A DNA stretch of 64,000 nucleotides, taken from positions 665,496 to 729,495 of the forward strand of contig VCMS01000007.1 of assembly GCA_022539475.1 (NCBI GenBank). The letters run 5' to 3'. The position numbers and the translations under genes are program-made. This document shows, piece after piece, positions 9,930 through 19,720 of the stretch. Position 1 is the first letter of the stretch. Each line of letters opens with the position of its first letter. Below the pieces are notes generated by a model that did not search any database, was not told the origin of the DNA, and saw nothing but the letters and a program-made list of their open reading frames with translations. The stretch comes from Gracilaria domingensis. Lineage: Eukaryota; Rhodophyta; Florideophyceae; Gracilariales; Gracilariaceae.

Positions 9930-12900
9930 TCAGGCGTTTTCCTTCAAACGGACACTGGTAATCAAATCTCCACCGATTTGTTTCATCTCCGAAACGAGTT
10001 GCGCGATAGATAAATTCATTTCAGCTGCTTTCCTTTCTCCACTAGGAATACGAAACGGAGCTTCTCGCAGTGAGAATTTCGTCGGCTTGAACACTAATGG
10101 CCTCCACACGACAAAAAGTTCAGATCCACCATTCATTCTCATCATAAACAAAGCATACCTGCCAAATCGATTCGACAACTCTTTCATCAGTATCGACATG
10201 GGGTCAAAGTCCACAAGCCATGAATGCATATTCGTGGACCGTCCATGGGCACGAAGAGCCCCTGAGGTAGAACTCGTATGAAACGGAATATACTCGGTGT
10301 TCAATTGCAATACCGCAGCAAACTCGTCTTTTGAAGGTGAGAATATTGTTTCCAACGTATTTGAACCACTTTCCCACAACCACTTTTCGACGAAGCCAAG
10401 AGATGCCTTTGCTGTTTCCCGAATTCGACGAACTATGACAGCTTCGGGCGAGTGTGCTTTTGGGAACCACCCGACCGCCTCTCCATCTTCGTCCAAATCA
10501 CAATATACATTCATTGCACACCCGTCCCCAGCGAATTGCTTCTGAGCTGATACTCGCAAATCTCTTGAATCAGTCTCTATACGGTCTCCTGCGTCCTCGC
10601 TATCTTCACCTGTGGCCTCCTGATTCCCCAAAAGTACAGTCAATGGACAAACCTCCCATGGAAACTCTGCCAGCAAATGCAAAAACTGGCAGAATCCTCT
10701 GAAGCTTGACTTCGGTTCTGGCGCGTTTGAGTTAGTTAGAACACTGGCCACCAAAACTTCTACAAGCTCGTCGGCTCGATCCCCCATTTGAGACAAGAGC
10801 ATGTGTGAATTGAGCCACCTCTTGGCAAGTCTAGTTACTCGACCCATCATACGATTTTTCACATCAAGGATATTCACGTGGTGTCTAACTGATGTTTCTG
10901 TGACCCACTTGAGCGCATCGGCCTGAGGTGGATGTTTGCACAGTAACTCTTTTTCTTTTTCAACTCGGATGCGCAACCTGAAAACGAACTCGCCGAGCTG
11001 GATGTCCACAAAAGAGATTGTGGCCTGCGCTATGATTCCTCGTTCTGCTAGCTTTGATTTCAACGCTGCGTAGAAAGCAGCCTTCGCTGCAGAAATGGCA
11101 ACAGCATCGTCAGGCCAAGCTCCAGAGGACTCGAAAGAAGCGATAACGTTCATTGCTTGAATGAACTTATTCTTGGAGCTAGGACGAATCGCGTACGCTC
11201 CACACCTTCTTAGATGTGGCGAACAAGCATGTACGCCAAGAATACCTAGCGGAAGTCCTTCCAATGAACGAAGCACCGATGCGAGCTGATTAAAAGTCGC
11301 AATTGCTTTCGAGGATACTTCATCTATGCTTAGCATACCTGCTGCTTTGTCTACGTCATCGAATACCACCTTGGTTTTGAACCCATGTCCCAAATGTTTG
11401 GCTACAACGTATTCCACAATCTCGCTTATAGTTGAAAGGCCTCCTGTCCAAATCAATGCTTCGACGATCTTCCCGTCTTTGAAACGGCGCAACGATGATT
11501 TTGCGCCCCAAAATTGATTGAAAGAAGATGCGTCCCAACTGGATGGCCTCAAGTCGACTTTACGGCAAGCGTCGTCAAATGATGTGATAGAAAAGCCAAA
11601 GAGGCCCTGATCCACACTTTCAAGTCGGCTCAACCGTTTCGTATCGAACAAAGCGCGTTTTAGCAACTTGTGCACTTTTTCATTAGTCATATAGGAGTCT
11701 ACTTGCATAGATACGTTAATAAACCCATCAAAGAAGGTTGAAAGCGGTCTTGGCGAGCACCTCGTACCGCGGGCAGTCGCAAAAAGGTATGGTACTACCC
11801 CGTACCAAGGGTCCTCAGCGAAACCCTTGCTTTCTATGGTTCGAAGTGCAGTTGCTGCAGACCTGGCCGCTCTTTGAAGCACAGAGTCTTCCAAGCATGA
11901 ACCAATTCGTATCCCACTGACACTGATCGACTTCAAGATACCGGCACTAATAGCAGTCAGTACGGATCGCAAGAGATGTTCTCGGGAGGCTCTAAGTGGT
12001 GCCGCACCGCGGCTTATTATGTCATGTATCACAGCCGCAAAATAGAAGTTGCTATTAAAAAGACGATGTCGTATTCTCCACGCCTCCAATAAGAGTATTG
12101 TATCTCGCAAGCTAGCCACATTGGATAGGGTCGAGTGAAATAGTTTGAGAGTCTGTTCCAAAGTTGCGTCCACTAGGATAGATGCATTGTACCTTGTAGT
12201 TGCCTCTGTTACATCCTTCACAACAGATGAGTCACCCTGGGGACGTACGTTTTTGCGGTCTTCTGCGAGGCGGTCCTTGTCGAAAACCCCGTCCGCGTAC
12301 GCAGGAATAAGCCGAATTTCTACCCCAGGAAATTCAACCGGTGAAAGCGTAAGTGTTGGTTTCGAACTGTCCCCATTTAAGCATCTTCCAAAAAGACGTA
12401 TATTCATCCACTTCTCCTTTTCACAGTGGAGCAAATGACGGGCAATATACGTCAGGTAAAGCAGGCGCTTGTCGTGATACCTGTAGTTAAGATAGTCGCG
12501 TTCCTGCAAAATGTTCGACGGAATCTCTATCAGTACATCCAAAGAATTTGAAGAATAGCCGAGCAAAAAACCCCCGACAACACGAACACAAGTTGGAGGT
12601 GAGCACTGTATAGACAGCTCTTGAAATTCATCACTGTGGAACTTGCTTTCGGGTTTTACATCTTTCGCAAGCGCCTTGAACGTTTTTCGTAGTGTAGAGC
12701 TTTTAAACGCATGGCGTTTTTCCTTCTTAGGAATCTTATCAAGCGAAGCCTTCAAATCATGCAGACTTTGTTCCATATGCTTCCTTCTCTCTTCTGACGT
12801 TTTTCTTTGAGATATGATGCTGTCCAGAGCAACCGCAATTGATGGGGAGCAGAGTGATTCATCATTGAGTTCTGCATCTTGGACGACCTGAATATCCATG

Positions 12901-12977
12901 TGTGGGTCATCGTCATCATCATTCTTCCGTTGGCGTTTGGCTACAGGGCTTCTGTCCCTTGCTCTAGCTGGGGACAT
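9930..12977 (-). CDS. NOL6: NOL6 / Utp22 (Nrap family), small-subunit processome component
   Basis: Single-exon frame of 1015 residues. A basic, acidic-patch N-terminus (AKRQRKNDDDDDPH) is followed by the Nrap domains. The hallmark block is near residues 135-185: VRVVGGFLLGY, LDVLIEIPSNILQERDYLNY, then RYHDKRLLYLTYIARHL. Further blocks include ILLLEAWRIRHRLF and SSFNQFWGAKSSLRRFKDGK (the poly(A)-polymerase-like fold motif), RRCGAYAIRP and the C-terminal FGRYALFMMRMNGGSELFVVWRP. The protein belongs to the UTP-C subcomplex of the nucleolar small-subunit processome and acts in 18S pre-rRNA processing. Length agrees with yeast and animal orthologues (about 1,100-1,240), slightly short. It is divergent from the bL32m gene with about 350 bp between starts. 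Confidence 0.92.
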   Translation of the reverse strand: MSPARARDRSPVAKRQRKNDDDDDPHMDIQVVQDAELNDESLCSPSIAVALDSIISQRKTSEERRKHMEQSLHDLKASLDKIPKKEKRHAFKSSTLRKTFKALAKDVKPESKFHSDEFQELSIQCSPPTCVRVVGGFLLGYSSNSLDVLIEIPSNILQERDYLNYRYHDKRLLYLTYIARHLLHCEKEKWMNIRLFGRCLNGDSSKPTLTLSPVEFPGVEIRLIPAYADGVFDKDRLAEDRKNVRPQGDSSVVKDVTEATTRYNASILVDATLEQTLKLFHSTLSNVASLRDTILLLEAWRIRHRLFNSNFYFAAVIHDIISRGAAPLRASREHLLRSVLTAISAGILKSISVSGIRIGSCLEDSVLQRAARSAATALRTIESKGFAEDPWYGVVPYLFATARGTRCSPRPLSTFFDGFINVSMQVDSYMTNEKVHKLLKRALFDTKRLSRLESVDQGLFGFSITSFDDACRKVDLRPSSWDASSFNQFWGAKSSLRRFKDGKIVEALIWTGGLSTISEIVEYVVAKHLGHGFKTKVVFDDVDKAAGMLSIDEVSSKAIATFNQLASVLRSLEGLPLGILGVHACSPHLRRCGAYAIRPSSKNKFIQAMNVIASFESSGAWPDDAVAISAAKAAFYAALKSKLAERGIIAQATISFVDIQLGEFVFRLRIRVEKEKELLCKHPPQADALKWVTETSVRHHVNILDVKNRMMGRVTRLAKRWLNSHMLLSQMGDRADELVEVLVASVLTNSNAPEPKSSFRGFCQFLHLLAEFPWEVCPLTVLLGNQEATGEDSEDAGDRIETDSRDLRVSAQKQFAGDGCAMNVYCDLDEDGEAVGWFPKAHSPEAVIVRRIRETAKASLGFVEKWLWESGSNTLETIFSPSKDEFAAVLQLNTEYIPFHTSSTSGALRAHGRSTNMHSWLVDFDPMSILMKELSNRFGRYALFMMRMNGGSELFVVWRPLVFKPTKFSLREAPFRIPSGERKAAEMNLSIAQLVSEMKQIGGDLITSVRLKENA

Positions 12978-13326
12978 GCTGAAAGTATCTTCGAGCCCAG
13001 GTGAACAGGAAGAGACCCGGTTCTGTCAAAGATGGACACCAAATGCATCCCAGTAACGCGAAAGATTGATCCGAAGTTGTGTGCACTATTTACAACGGCG
13101 GCGACCCCATTTTAATTTAATGCATAACAATTTTTTGTTATGCCAATCGAATTGATCATAACAACCCTGATCTCTATCGCGGGTTTCTTGCTTTCAAGAG
13201 TATCTCTGTCTAACAAAGGTTTGTTCTCCAGGAGAGCAAGTGACTCATCACTACCAAAGGTGAACACCGATAGATCTGGACCATCGGAAGTCTGCGCACG
13301 GTGTAGCTTTCGAATTAGATGCTAAG

Positions 13327-13614
13327 ATGCTGACTGCTGTGCGGACCCCATTCCTCGTTCGTATTTCGACACTTGTCCGAAACGTCTACCCGTCAATGTC
13401 GTCGACTCTCAGACCACTTCAAAGCATTTGGGACTCTATTTTGCTTGCAGTACCGAAGAAAAAAACATCACACGCGAAGAAGCGCATGCGAATGGCGCAT
13501 AAGTATCTTAGACCAAACCATAGCATGGTTCGCTGTGAAATCTGCGAGCGATGGAAAAGAACTCATACCTACTGCAAACCCAATTGCATAGGTCGTCGGG
13601 AAAACAATGTTTAG
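13327..13614 (+). CDS. MRPL32: Ribosomal protein bL32, mitochondrial
   Basis: Single exon of 95 residues. An N-terminal targeting region (MLTAVRTPFLVRISTLVRN, Arg-rich and without acidic residues) is followed by the bL32 core AVPKKKTSHAKKRMRMAHKY. The zinc-ribbon half follows with two Cys pairs, CEIC and CKPNC. In known systems the Ala/Val-Pro-Lys-Lys junction is where the presequence is cleaved, by the m-AAA protease in yeast and mammals. The upstream frame at 13140-13325 is not in phase and probably belongs to the 5' UTR. The start Met is supported by the good presequence that follows it. A plastid location is less likely because red algal plastids encode their own rpl32. Confidence 0.85.
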   Translation: MLTAVRTPFLVRISTLVRNVYPSMSSTLRPLQSIWDSILLAVPKKKTSHAKKRMRMAHKYLRPNHSMVRCEICERWKRTHTYCKPNCIGRRENNV

Positions 13615-14844
13615 TTCCTTTGCTAATCGGAAAAGCCTCAAAATGTGAAACCCAATCCGGAACATGGTATCGTCCTCCTACTAAACGAGGAAAGATACTG
13701 CTCTCATATGAAGACTACTTTGCAGGGTGCTGCAAGAATTCGGGCGTGACGGCAACAGTGGTTTAATCGGAAGGGATTACTAAGTTCTCAAACCAAAACC
13801 TCTTTCCGAAACTCGTCGATTTATCCATTTCATATCTTCTCATGTCTTATCCTTGAAACGTTTTACAGATACTTGAAAGCAGAATAAATGAGCTCGCATG
13901 TGACTGCGAGGCAACCCTGTGAATCAAGGCATTTCCTCTCTCGATACAGGAGTTCATATCTGTTTTGAGAGACAGGTCCAAAACAAACGTTTATGAACCT
14001 GTTTCCGCAAGTGGGTGCTACTGGCACAGAATGCGACGCATAAGCCACAGACCACAAGGAATGTTACTCAGAATTTCATTGCAGTGTCTCTTTAGAATCT
14101 TAGTTTCAGTGACAGTACGACAAAGTTTCATGTCAATGACAACGAAGCTCCGAAGCAAATGGTTTTTGCTGAGCTTCGTCAAAGGAATTCGCCTCTTCCA
14201 ATGCAGGCATATCCGTTAAGGTCAGCCCAGCTGTGAGCTACTCTTCGCTGTGGATGTAGATGGACATTATGTCTACTACGCAGGACAGTTCGACGAAGTA
14301 AGATGTGCTTCCAGGGAATCAGGATGACTGGCCAGAAGATCGTAGCCGCGAGCAGATTTTACCCTTCAAGAATCAGAGCCATTTGGCTTCTCCAGGACAC
14401 GAACATCCGATGGCTAAACCTGTGGTTATTTGATGTCATTTTTCTTTCATGATCGTTTACGAGAGTCCAGAATTATTAGAAAGTGTTGTGTTGAACACGT
14501 AACAGGTCTCCCAAATTATCAAGTGCTCAGCATAAGTTTTGCCACTGTGACTTGTGAACAGGCGTCTGGTTAAATATTCACGTCGCATTAAGCTCCATTT
14601 GACAAGGAATTGATTCACTGTCGTTAAGTGCAATTTATCGAAACACAGCTCTTGTGTCCTCAATCGGCATCAAGGAGAGTTTCTCAACGTCACTTTTGTA
14701 TCAGACCTAGAACTCAAATCTTCTGCAGCGATGGTCTCTACAGTGGGAGCAAGCCGAAGCTCACATCCCACATTCCCAGGTGGAAGTTCAGGCATTGCTT
14801 CTTACTCATAGACTTCCCCCACATATTCACGACGGACATCTAAA
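13615..14844. other. Intergenic, no gene recognised
   Basis: About 1.2 kb between two plus-strand genes. There are short frames of 60-84 codons in all phases with no family resemblance, and no tRNA or snRNA-like element was recognised. Confidence 0.5.
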
Positions 14845-15603
14845 ATGAACAACGGAACAGCTGGGAGAAAAAGAAAGAGTTCGGTGTTGGAGGACAGCAG
14901 GCCAATGGATCGTGAACGACAGGTCCCGTACAATTTGAGGAAACGTCCCCGGAACACACAGAGGGCGGTGGACTTGGACACAGGACGAAATGGCCGAGAA
15001 AAGAACAGAAGAACACGTGGTCCGCCAAGGAGGAGGAGAGCTCGCAATGAGCGTCGGGGATATGGCCGAGGGCGAGGGCAATGGGATACAAGTTTCAACG
15101 CAAGACGTGTTCGGAGTGAGCCCCAGGAGCAGAACAAGACTACTTGCAAGCAAAGCAGACAGAACTTCCTTAGCGAAGAAGAGCGTCTAAGGAAGATGTT
15201 ACGGAGACTTGGGCACGCCGTGGTGGAGGTCTGCTCATGTGCAAGTCACGAGGAACGAGAAGTGACTTACGAGGCGCTCGAGTACTTTCTTGACCTCTTG
15301 GGGCATAGCAGCTTGGGAGAGGAGAGCGTATTCGTCACAGCTCTTGTGCTTCTTGATAGGGTTACCATGTCCAAAAACCCCATTACAATCACCCCCGATA
15401 GAGTATGCGAGCTGTTCTGTGGACTGACGCTGTTGGCATCGAAGTTCTTGCGTGACCTGCCAACATGGAACTGGGAGGCGAGCAGACTCGTAAGTCTAGA
15501 ACGTATCCATAAAGTGGAGTACGAACTGCTGGATTGCCTGGATTGGGACGTATGGGTGTCCGAGGACGAGTTCAGCCGGTATAGGGCAATGATTATGAGA
15601 TAA
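14845..15603 (+). CDS. Cyclin-domain protein, Pho80/cyclin-Y-like
   Basis: Single exon of 252 residues. The first ~105 residues are strongly basic and probably disordered (GPPRRRRARNERRGYGRGRG), likely a nuclear localisation region. A cyclin N-terminal box follows (about 118-250): SVFVTALVLLDRVTMSKN, then the helix LFCGLTLLASKFLRD and YELLDCLDWDVWVSEDEFSRY. The last block, L(D/N)W(D/N)VWVS-EF-Y, is typical of Pho80/PCL and cyclin-Y groups, which bind Pho85/CDK5/CDK14-like kinases. Its last 11 bp overlap the last 11 bp of the convergent DUF2064 gene. Confidence 0.8.
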   Translation: MNNGTAGRKRKSSVLEDSRPMDRERQVPYNLRKRPRNTQRAVDLDTGRNGREKNRRTRGPPRRRRARNERRGYGRGRGQWDTSFNARRVRSEPQEQNKTTCKQSRQNFLSEEERLRKMLRRLGHAVVEVCSCASHEEREVTYEALEYFLDLLGHSSLGEESVFVTALVLLDRVTMSKNPITITPDRVCELFCGLTLLASKFLRDLPTWNWEASRLVSLERIHKVEYELLDCLDWDVWVSEDEFSRYRAMIMR

Positions 15604-16240
15604 AGAACTCTAAGTCATTTGGCGTGTCTATGTCCCTTAGAGTTGGTAGACGCTTAACAACAAGACCCGTCGATTCCGCTGCGGCCACGGTTTCTTTCAA
15701 CACTGTCGAAGTGCTCCATGGGATTGAGGTAAACAGTCCTTGATTCATAGCCTTCATACCAAGAAGGTAGTATCCGCCGTCCTCCGCAGGGCCTATAACC
15801 ACATCTGCATCGTCGAGTATCTTGAACGCATTTGACAAGATGTCTGTACTAAGGTCCGGAGTATCAGAACCAACAACCACCACTTTGGAAGCATTTTTCG
15901 CGAATGAATGTTCGAAAGCAGTCATCAGGCGGTCACCCAAATCGCCACTTCCCTGGGAAACAACCTCCTGACGCTTCACCGGTTTAAGCCACTCGTAAAC
16001 TTTCGAAACGGTGATCTCCCGACCGCTAACAGCGTAGTGGATGATAACATGGGCATGGGGGTCATAGGCTTGATACGATCGTAAAGTTGTTAGCGTTCGC
16101 TGCGTAAGTTCATTGGAGATTTGAGCGGCACCTTCTGGTCCTTTTGCCGGGATGAGGCGTGTCTTCGCGAAGCCTGGGGTGGGATACTTGGTAAACAAAA
16201 GAATATGATGTGGACATGGTGCGGGAATGGATTTCTGCAT
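15593..16240 (-). CDS. DUF2064 / TIGR04282-type glycosyltransferase-like protein
   Basis: Single exon of 215 residues with a GT-A-like nucleotidyltransferase fold. The signature is ILLFTKYPTPGFAKTRL at the N-terminus (nucleotide-binding loop, K-x-P-x-P-G-x-x-K-T-R-L), then QGSGDLGDRLMTAFEHSF, VVVGSDTPDLSTDIL with the DxD-like acidic site, and VIGPAEDGGYYLLGMK. This family is widespread in bacteria, including cyanobacteria, where it neighbours glycosyltransferase and radical-SAM genes. A cyanobacterial or other bacterial origin is plausible but not shown here. No convincing transit peptide is visible (MQKSIPAPCPHH), so the protein is probably cytosolic. The substrate is unknown. Confidence 0.85.
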   Translation of the reverse strand: MQKSIPAPCPHHILLFTKYPTPGFAKTRLIPAKGPEGAAQISNELTQRTLTTLRSYQAYDPHAHVIIHYAVSGREITVSKVYEWLKPVKRQEVVSQGSGDLGDRLMTAFEHSFAKNASKVVVVGSDTPDLSTDILSNAFKILDDADVVIGPAEDGGYYLLGMKAMNQGLFTSIPWSTSTVLKETVAAAESTGLVVKRLPTLRDIDTPNDLEFFIS

Positions 16241-16654
16241 CTTAATTAGTCAGCCACTCTTAGTGCGACAGATACGCAATATACAGACAATGAAGTTCGG
16301 TCTCCCGTAGAGAATGTGGAAGTTAACTCAATAGAGCGCTGCTCGAGGGAAGACAATATTCTCAAGAGTCGGAAAAGCCAAGCATGACCAGCGTACAAAG
16401 GTAAGAGGCGTAGTCAATCTAGGAGCCAAGTTCGGACAAAATCTGCAACAAAAACACAGCTAGCATCTTCAGTGGCGATATAGCACGTCTCTATCTTCAC
16501 GGCGACGAGTCATGGCCCATGACCTCGATGGGACGCCTGATATTCGCGGGCTCATCCATCACATCTCCGTTTTCGACGGCAGGTGAAAAAGAGCGGATAA
16601 TGCCTGTCGCTGCCAATGCGGGGTCTGATTTTTGTCCGTTGGGAAATTCTCTAC

Positions 16655-16674
16655 TAGAGAAAAGAAAAAGCAAA
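16655..16674 (-). terminator. RNA polymerase III terminator of the 5S gene
   Basis: Directly 3' of the 5S sequence, the minus strand runs into TTTT, then TTTTT and TTTT, separated by single non-T bases. This is the standard pol III stop signal. Confidence 0.85.
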
Positions 16675-16794
16675 ACATTCGGCACTGAGGATTCCAGACC
16701 GATCCCTCATGTCAGTACTAGCTCAGCTCGAAGTGACTTAGCTTCGCAGTTCGAGATGGGATGCGGCGCATGTCAACTTGATGTGGCCGAATGT
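16675..16794 (-). rRNA. 5S ribosomal RNA
   Basis: The minus strand of exactly 120 nt begins ACATTCGGCC and ends GTGCCGAATGT, so the two ends pair perfectly as helix I. Internally it carries CATCCCATCTCGAACT and GCGAAGCTAAG, the conserved loop B/helix III region, and CTGAGCTAGTACT, matching the conserved helix IV/V positions around AGTACT. The C box and intermediate element of the internal pol III promoter are recognisable, and a T-run follows the 3' end. It stands alone between two protein genes; no second copy or large rRNA gene was seen. The protein frames across it (16519-16824 plus, 16497-16685 minus) are therefore spurious. Confidence 0.93.
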
Positions 16795-17112
16795 GTTTAC
16801 ACTAAGCTTTGGTTTGCAGTTTAATATGGAACTGACATGCTGGTGAAATGCGTTCAGCCTTGAGATTGAAACATTCGCCGTATCTAAGGACGGCAAGCTG
16901 GAAGGTTTCCTCTCTCGTCCTCACCTTCAAACTTCACTAAAAGGACAGCAGCCGTCGTGCCAAATACTAGATTCATGCTTCACGGGGGGTTCGATGGACG
17001 CTTCATACTGATGTTGACGACGCACGCTGTCTGTTCGAGAAGAGAATGGATGGAGCATATGCGCCGTACTTGGTGTTGAACGTGTCAATATGATCACAGG
17101 TTTTACACGCAG
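16795..17112. other. Intergenic, 5S upstream flank and SDR promoter
   Basis: About 320 bp between the 5S 5' end and the dehydrogenase gene. No ORF with a motif and no obvious TATA box. Confidence 0.5.
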
Positions 17113-18234
17113 ATGTGCTCTTCAACCAACGCGTCCAACCCAGAATTTCTGACCTGGGCCGATGACGATCGGCGGCTGATCGAAGTCCGGGCGCTTTCGT
17201 TCGCTGTATGCGCCCATTCGTCTATCATGCCGCAAAGCACCATTGAATACCTTGTGGGTTTCGCAAAGCTCACAATAGATACTCTCTCCCAACGTTTTGT
17301 CAATCCAAAATCGCACCCTCATGCTCTTTTTCAAGCCGATGAGACCTATCTTCAAGGCAAGCTCGCCGTCGTCACCGGGGCAAATACAGGAATCGGTTTG
17401 CAGACCGCCCGCATGTTAGCCGCAGCAGGCGCGAATGTCATTCTCGCATGTAGAAATCTAAGCAAGGCAAAACTCGCAGCGGATGGTATTCGAGAGTCAC
17501 ACCCAGCCGCCCGCGTTGAGGTTGCCAAGCTCGATCTTTCATGTCTGCAATCGGTGCGTGAGTTTGCGAAGGAGTTTGGAGATCGCGCGTGTGATATGCT
17601 CGTTCTAAACGCGGGTATAATGGGGGCTGACTCTTCCGTGCCGGAAGCGCACTTCATGGTGAACCATAGCGCACATGCGTTGTTGGCGCTTTTGTTGCTG
17701 GGAAATGTAGCTCGAGTACATGGTCGAATTGTCTTCATATCGAGTCTTACTTTGCTCATTTCCGACCTTCATCTGGATGATATTGACTTTGCAAATCGTC
17801 CGTACAAGTGGATGACGGCATATGCCAACAGCAAACTAAGCATGGTATTGTTTATGCGTGCCCTTCATAAGCGTGTTGGTCACAGTGTGGTGCTCAATGC
17901 GGTGCATCCAGGGGAAGCCACCTCTGACGTTGCGAGGTATCTGGGGAAGATCTGGATGACGCTTCACCAACAGGTTGGCAAGCTTTTCTTGCTCTCAGTC
18001 GCTGAATCTGCTCGTACCTCTGTGTTCGTTGCGGGTGCGGTGGAAGCGCAACAAGGAGGGAACCTATTTCATCGCGTGGATCAACTTGTTCATATCCCGT
18101 CGAGGCTTGTCACTGATGCGGACGTCGAATGTCTGTGGGAGGTCACGTTGGCAGCTGCCGAAGTAAAGGACTGTGATCTTGATGTTGTGGATGAGTTAAT
18201 GCGCGGTAAGCTCGACTCACGGATTTCAAGTTGA
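17113..18234 (+). CDS. Short-chain dehydrogenase/reductase, retinol-dehydrogenase/WWOX-like
   Basis: Single exon of 373 residues. The Rossmann domain starts near residue 80 (LQGKLAVVTGANTGIGLQTA) with the cofactor motif TGANTGIG, then ACRN (the Arg suggests NADP(H)), LDLSCLQSV, VLNAGIMG, catalytic Ser in VFISSLT, and catalytic AYANSKL (Y-x-x-x-K). The order and the extended N-terminus resemble the RDH11-14/WWOX/protochlorophyllide-reductase-like group of atypical classical SDRs. Catalytic Asn, Ser, Tyr and Lys are all present. The first 75 residues have no clear function. Met-39 (MPQSTIEYLVGFAKL) is an alternative start with a more hydrophobic N-terminus that could be a signal anchor. The substrate cannot be assigned. 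Confidence 0.85.
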   Translation: MCSSTNASNPEFLTWADDDRRLIEVRALSFAVCAHSSIMPQSTIEYLVGFAKLTIDTLSQRFVNPKSHPHALFQADETYLQGKLAVVTGANTGIGLQTARMLAAAGANVILACRNLSKAKLAADGIRESHPAARVEVAKLDLSCLQSVREFAKEFGDRACDMLVLNAGIMGADSSVPEAHFMVNHSAHALLALLLLGNVARVHGRIVFISSLTLLISDLHLDDIDFANRPYKWMTAYANSKLSMVLFMRALHKRVGHSVVLNAVHPGEATSDVARYLGKIWMTLHQQVGKLFLLSVAESARTSVFVAGAVEAQQGGNLFHRVDQLVHIPSRLVTDADVECLWEVTLAAAEVKDCDLDVVDELMRGKLDSRISS

Positions 18235-18988
18235 TCATATCGGGGATAAGCCGTGGGCAGACCACGGTAAGTGCTGTCAGCGTACATTTTGAGCGCTTTC
18301 GTGGGACTTTACGCGGATCCGTTCATGGCCTGTAACGAGACACGTGCTGATGACAACCACGTCATTAACACGAAACGCATTTCTAAGAAAACGTCGTATG
18401 TGACTGCCAGTTTTCGTTTCGCTCGTATCGAGGTCCTACCAGAGGGGATGCAACTGCGACGAACTCCTCCGCAGGCTTCGATTCATAGCGCGATATGGAT
18501 GTCGCGATATCGAACCGTCAGCTCTCCAGATACGGCGCCCTGCTCGACCTCGCTAAGCATTCCCCGACTTTGGACACAGGTCCAAGTAGAAGAATCGTCG
18601 CGCAGGATACTGATGCTTTCGCAGTGTTGGGAGTCGATGAGAGCCGAACACGGCGAATTGCAACCGCATCGTACCAGGTTTTGTGCTCTCGGAACTGGTC
18701 AACAACGCTTTCGTTTTCTATCAGACACAATGGCTTAAGTGAGGACGACAAGGCAAAAGGATCCACTAACAAGCCGCCGGTTCGAGTTTAACAGCAATAC
18801 TCATACAAATGAGAGTCACAATCGTATACGAAGTCGAAACAACCCCCCGTTGTCGATTCGACACAAAGAAACATACATTCATGGAAGTTGTACCGCAATT
18901 GGTCGCGTGGTCACAACCCCAAGCCAAGCATCAAAATTCCACAGCTCCGGCTCCACGTACGGCGCACAGCTGACGTGTTGCGTGGCGT
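18235..18988. other. Intergenic, no gene recognised
   Basis: About 750 bp between convergent genes. Overlapping frames up to 155 codons (18271-18738 plus) lack any motif and are contradicted by frames of similar length in other phases. Confidence 0.45.
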
Positions 18989-19720
18989 TCACCGTTTTTG
19001 TCCGCTTTCCGGCATGAGCTGTAACGTTGAGAACACTATTCTTGCCCACTGACTGCGGATACTGACTTGAGCCTTGTCGAGAGAAGGGCTTTTGTCGTCG
19101 CGCCTCAAGCTGAGCTCCAATTTGAACCGCTGTAGATCGAGACCCCTCTGTGCGGCATCGTACACGTTGTTGACGAATGCAGCAAGTCCTGGCATGAGTT
19201 CGCGAATGTCGGAAGCCTCAATGTCGGCAGCTATGTCTATGGCGGAATCCCTTTCGGTGGGAAACTGACATCGCTTGAGCGTGAGGTACACCAAAGCCAG
19301 CCAGATGAACCTTGTCTTCTTTTCGTCATCATTGAGGCGTACATCGCGCCCCATGAAGGTGGCATGCTTCTCGTGAGTGGCCAATTCGAACTTGAGCGCA
19401 GTGAGAGAGTAGCCGGCCTTGTAGGACGCGGCGGCGGCCAGAACAAAGGCACTGATGGCATGCGTGTACTCTGGACCGACGCCGCTGGTCATGAGACGCA
19501 GCCACACGTTGCGAAACGAAACCTCCAACGCGCCGCAGAGCACGGCCCCCGACGGAGGCTGGCCGTCAGCGAACGGCTCCGCCGCACAGCGCGGCGCGCA
19601 TTGCAAGCGCTTGACAGGCACACGCACGGACGCCGATCGCGAGCGGCGCAGCGCAGAAGCAGTGCCGCGCTGGGAGCGGCCCTGGAGCTGAAACGGCGAC
19701 GACGGCACAAAGGCCGACAT
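18989..19720 (-). CDS. Conserved plastid-type protein of unknown function
   Basis: Single exon of 243 residues. The N-terminus MSAFVPSSPF followed by an Arg/Ser-rich stretch (SQRGTASALRRSRSASVRVP) fits a red-algal-type plastid transit peptide with an early Phe. The mature part is a helical soluble protein with the blocks SFRNVWLRLMTSGVGPEYTH, AAAASYKAGYSLTALKFELA, TRFIWLALVYLTLKR and QWARIVFSTLQLM. I have a loose impression of similarity to plant plastid proteins of cyanobacterial descent, but cannot name the family. No membrane segment and no catalytic motif is obvious. It is transcribed away from the secreted-protein ORF at 20195, with a GC-rich shared upstream region. Confidence 0.65.
   Translation of the reverse strand: MSAFVPSSPFQLQGRSQRGTASALRRSRSASVRVPVKRLQCAPRCAAEPFADGQPPSGAVLCGALEVSFRNVWLRLMTSGVGPEYTHAISAFVLAAAASYKAGYSLTALKFELATHEKHATFMGRDVRLNDDEKKTRFIWLALVYLTLKRCQFPTERDSAIDIAADIEASDIRELMPGLAAFVNNVYDAAQRGLDLQRFKLELSLRRDDKSPSLDKAQVSIRSQWARIVFSTLQLMPESGQKR

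Noticed and set aside
16519..16824. Plus-strand frame of 101 codons and the opposing minus-strand frame
   Set aside because: They lie over the 5S rRNA gene, which has full structural support.
18770..18800. tRNA T-arm-like GGTTCGAGTTT
   Set aside because: No acceptor stem, anticodon arm or A box around it. Other GTTCGA-type words in the window were likewise without tRNA context.
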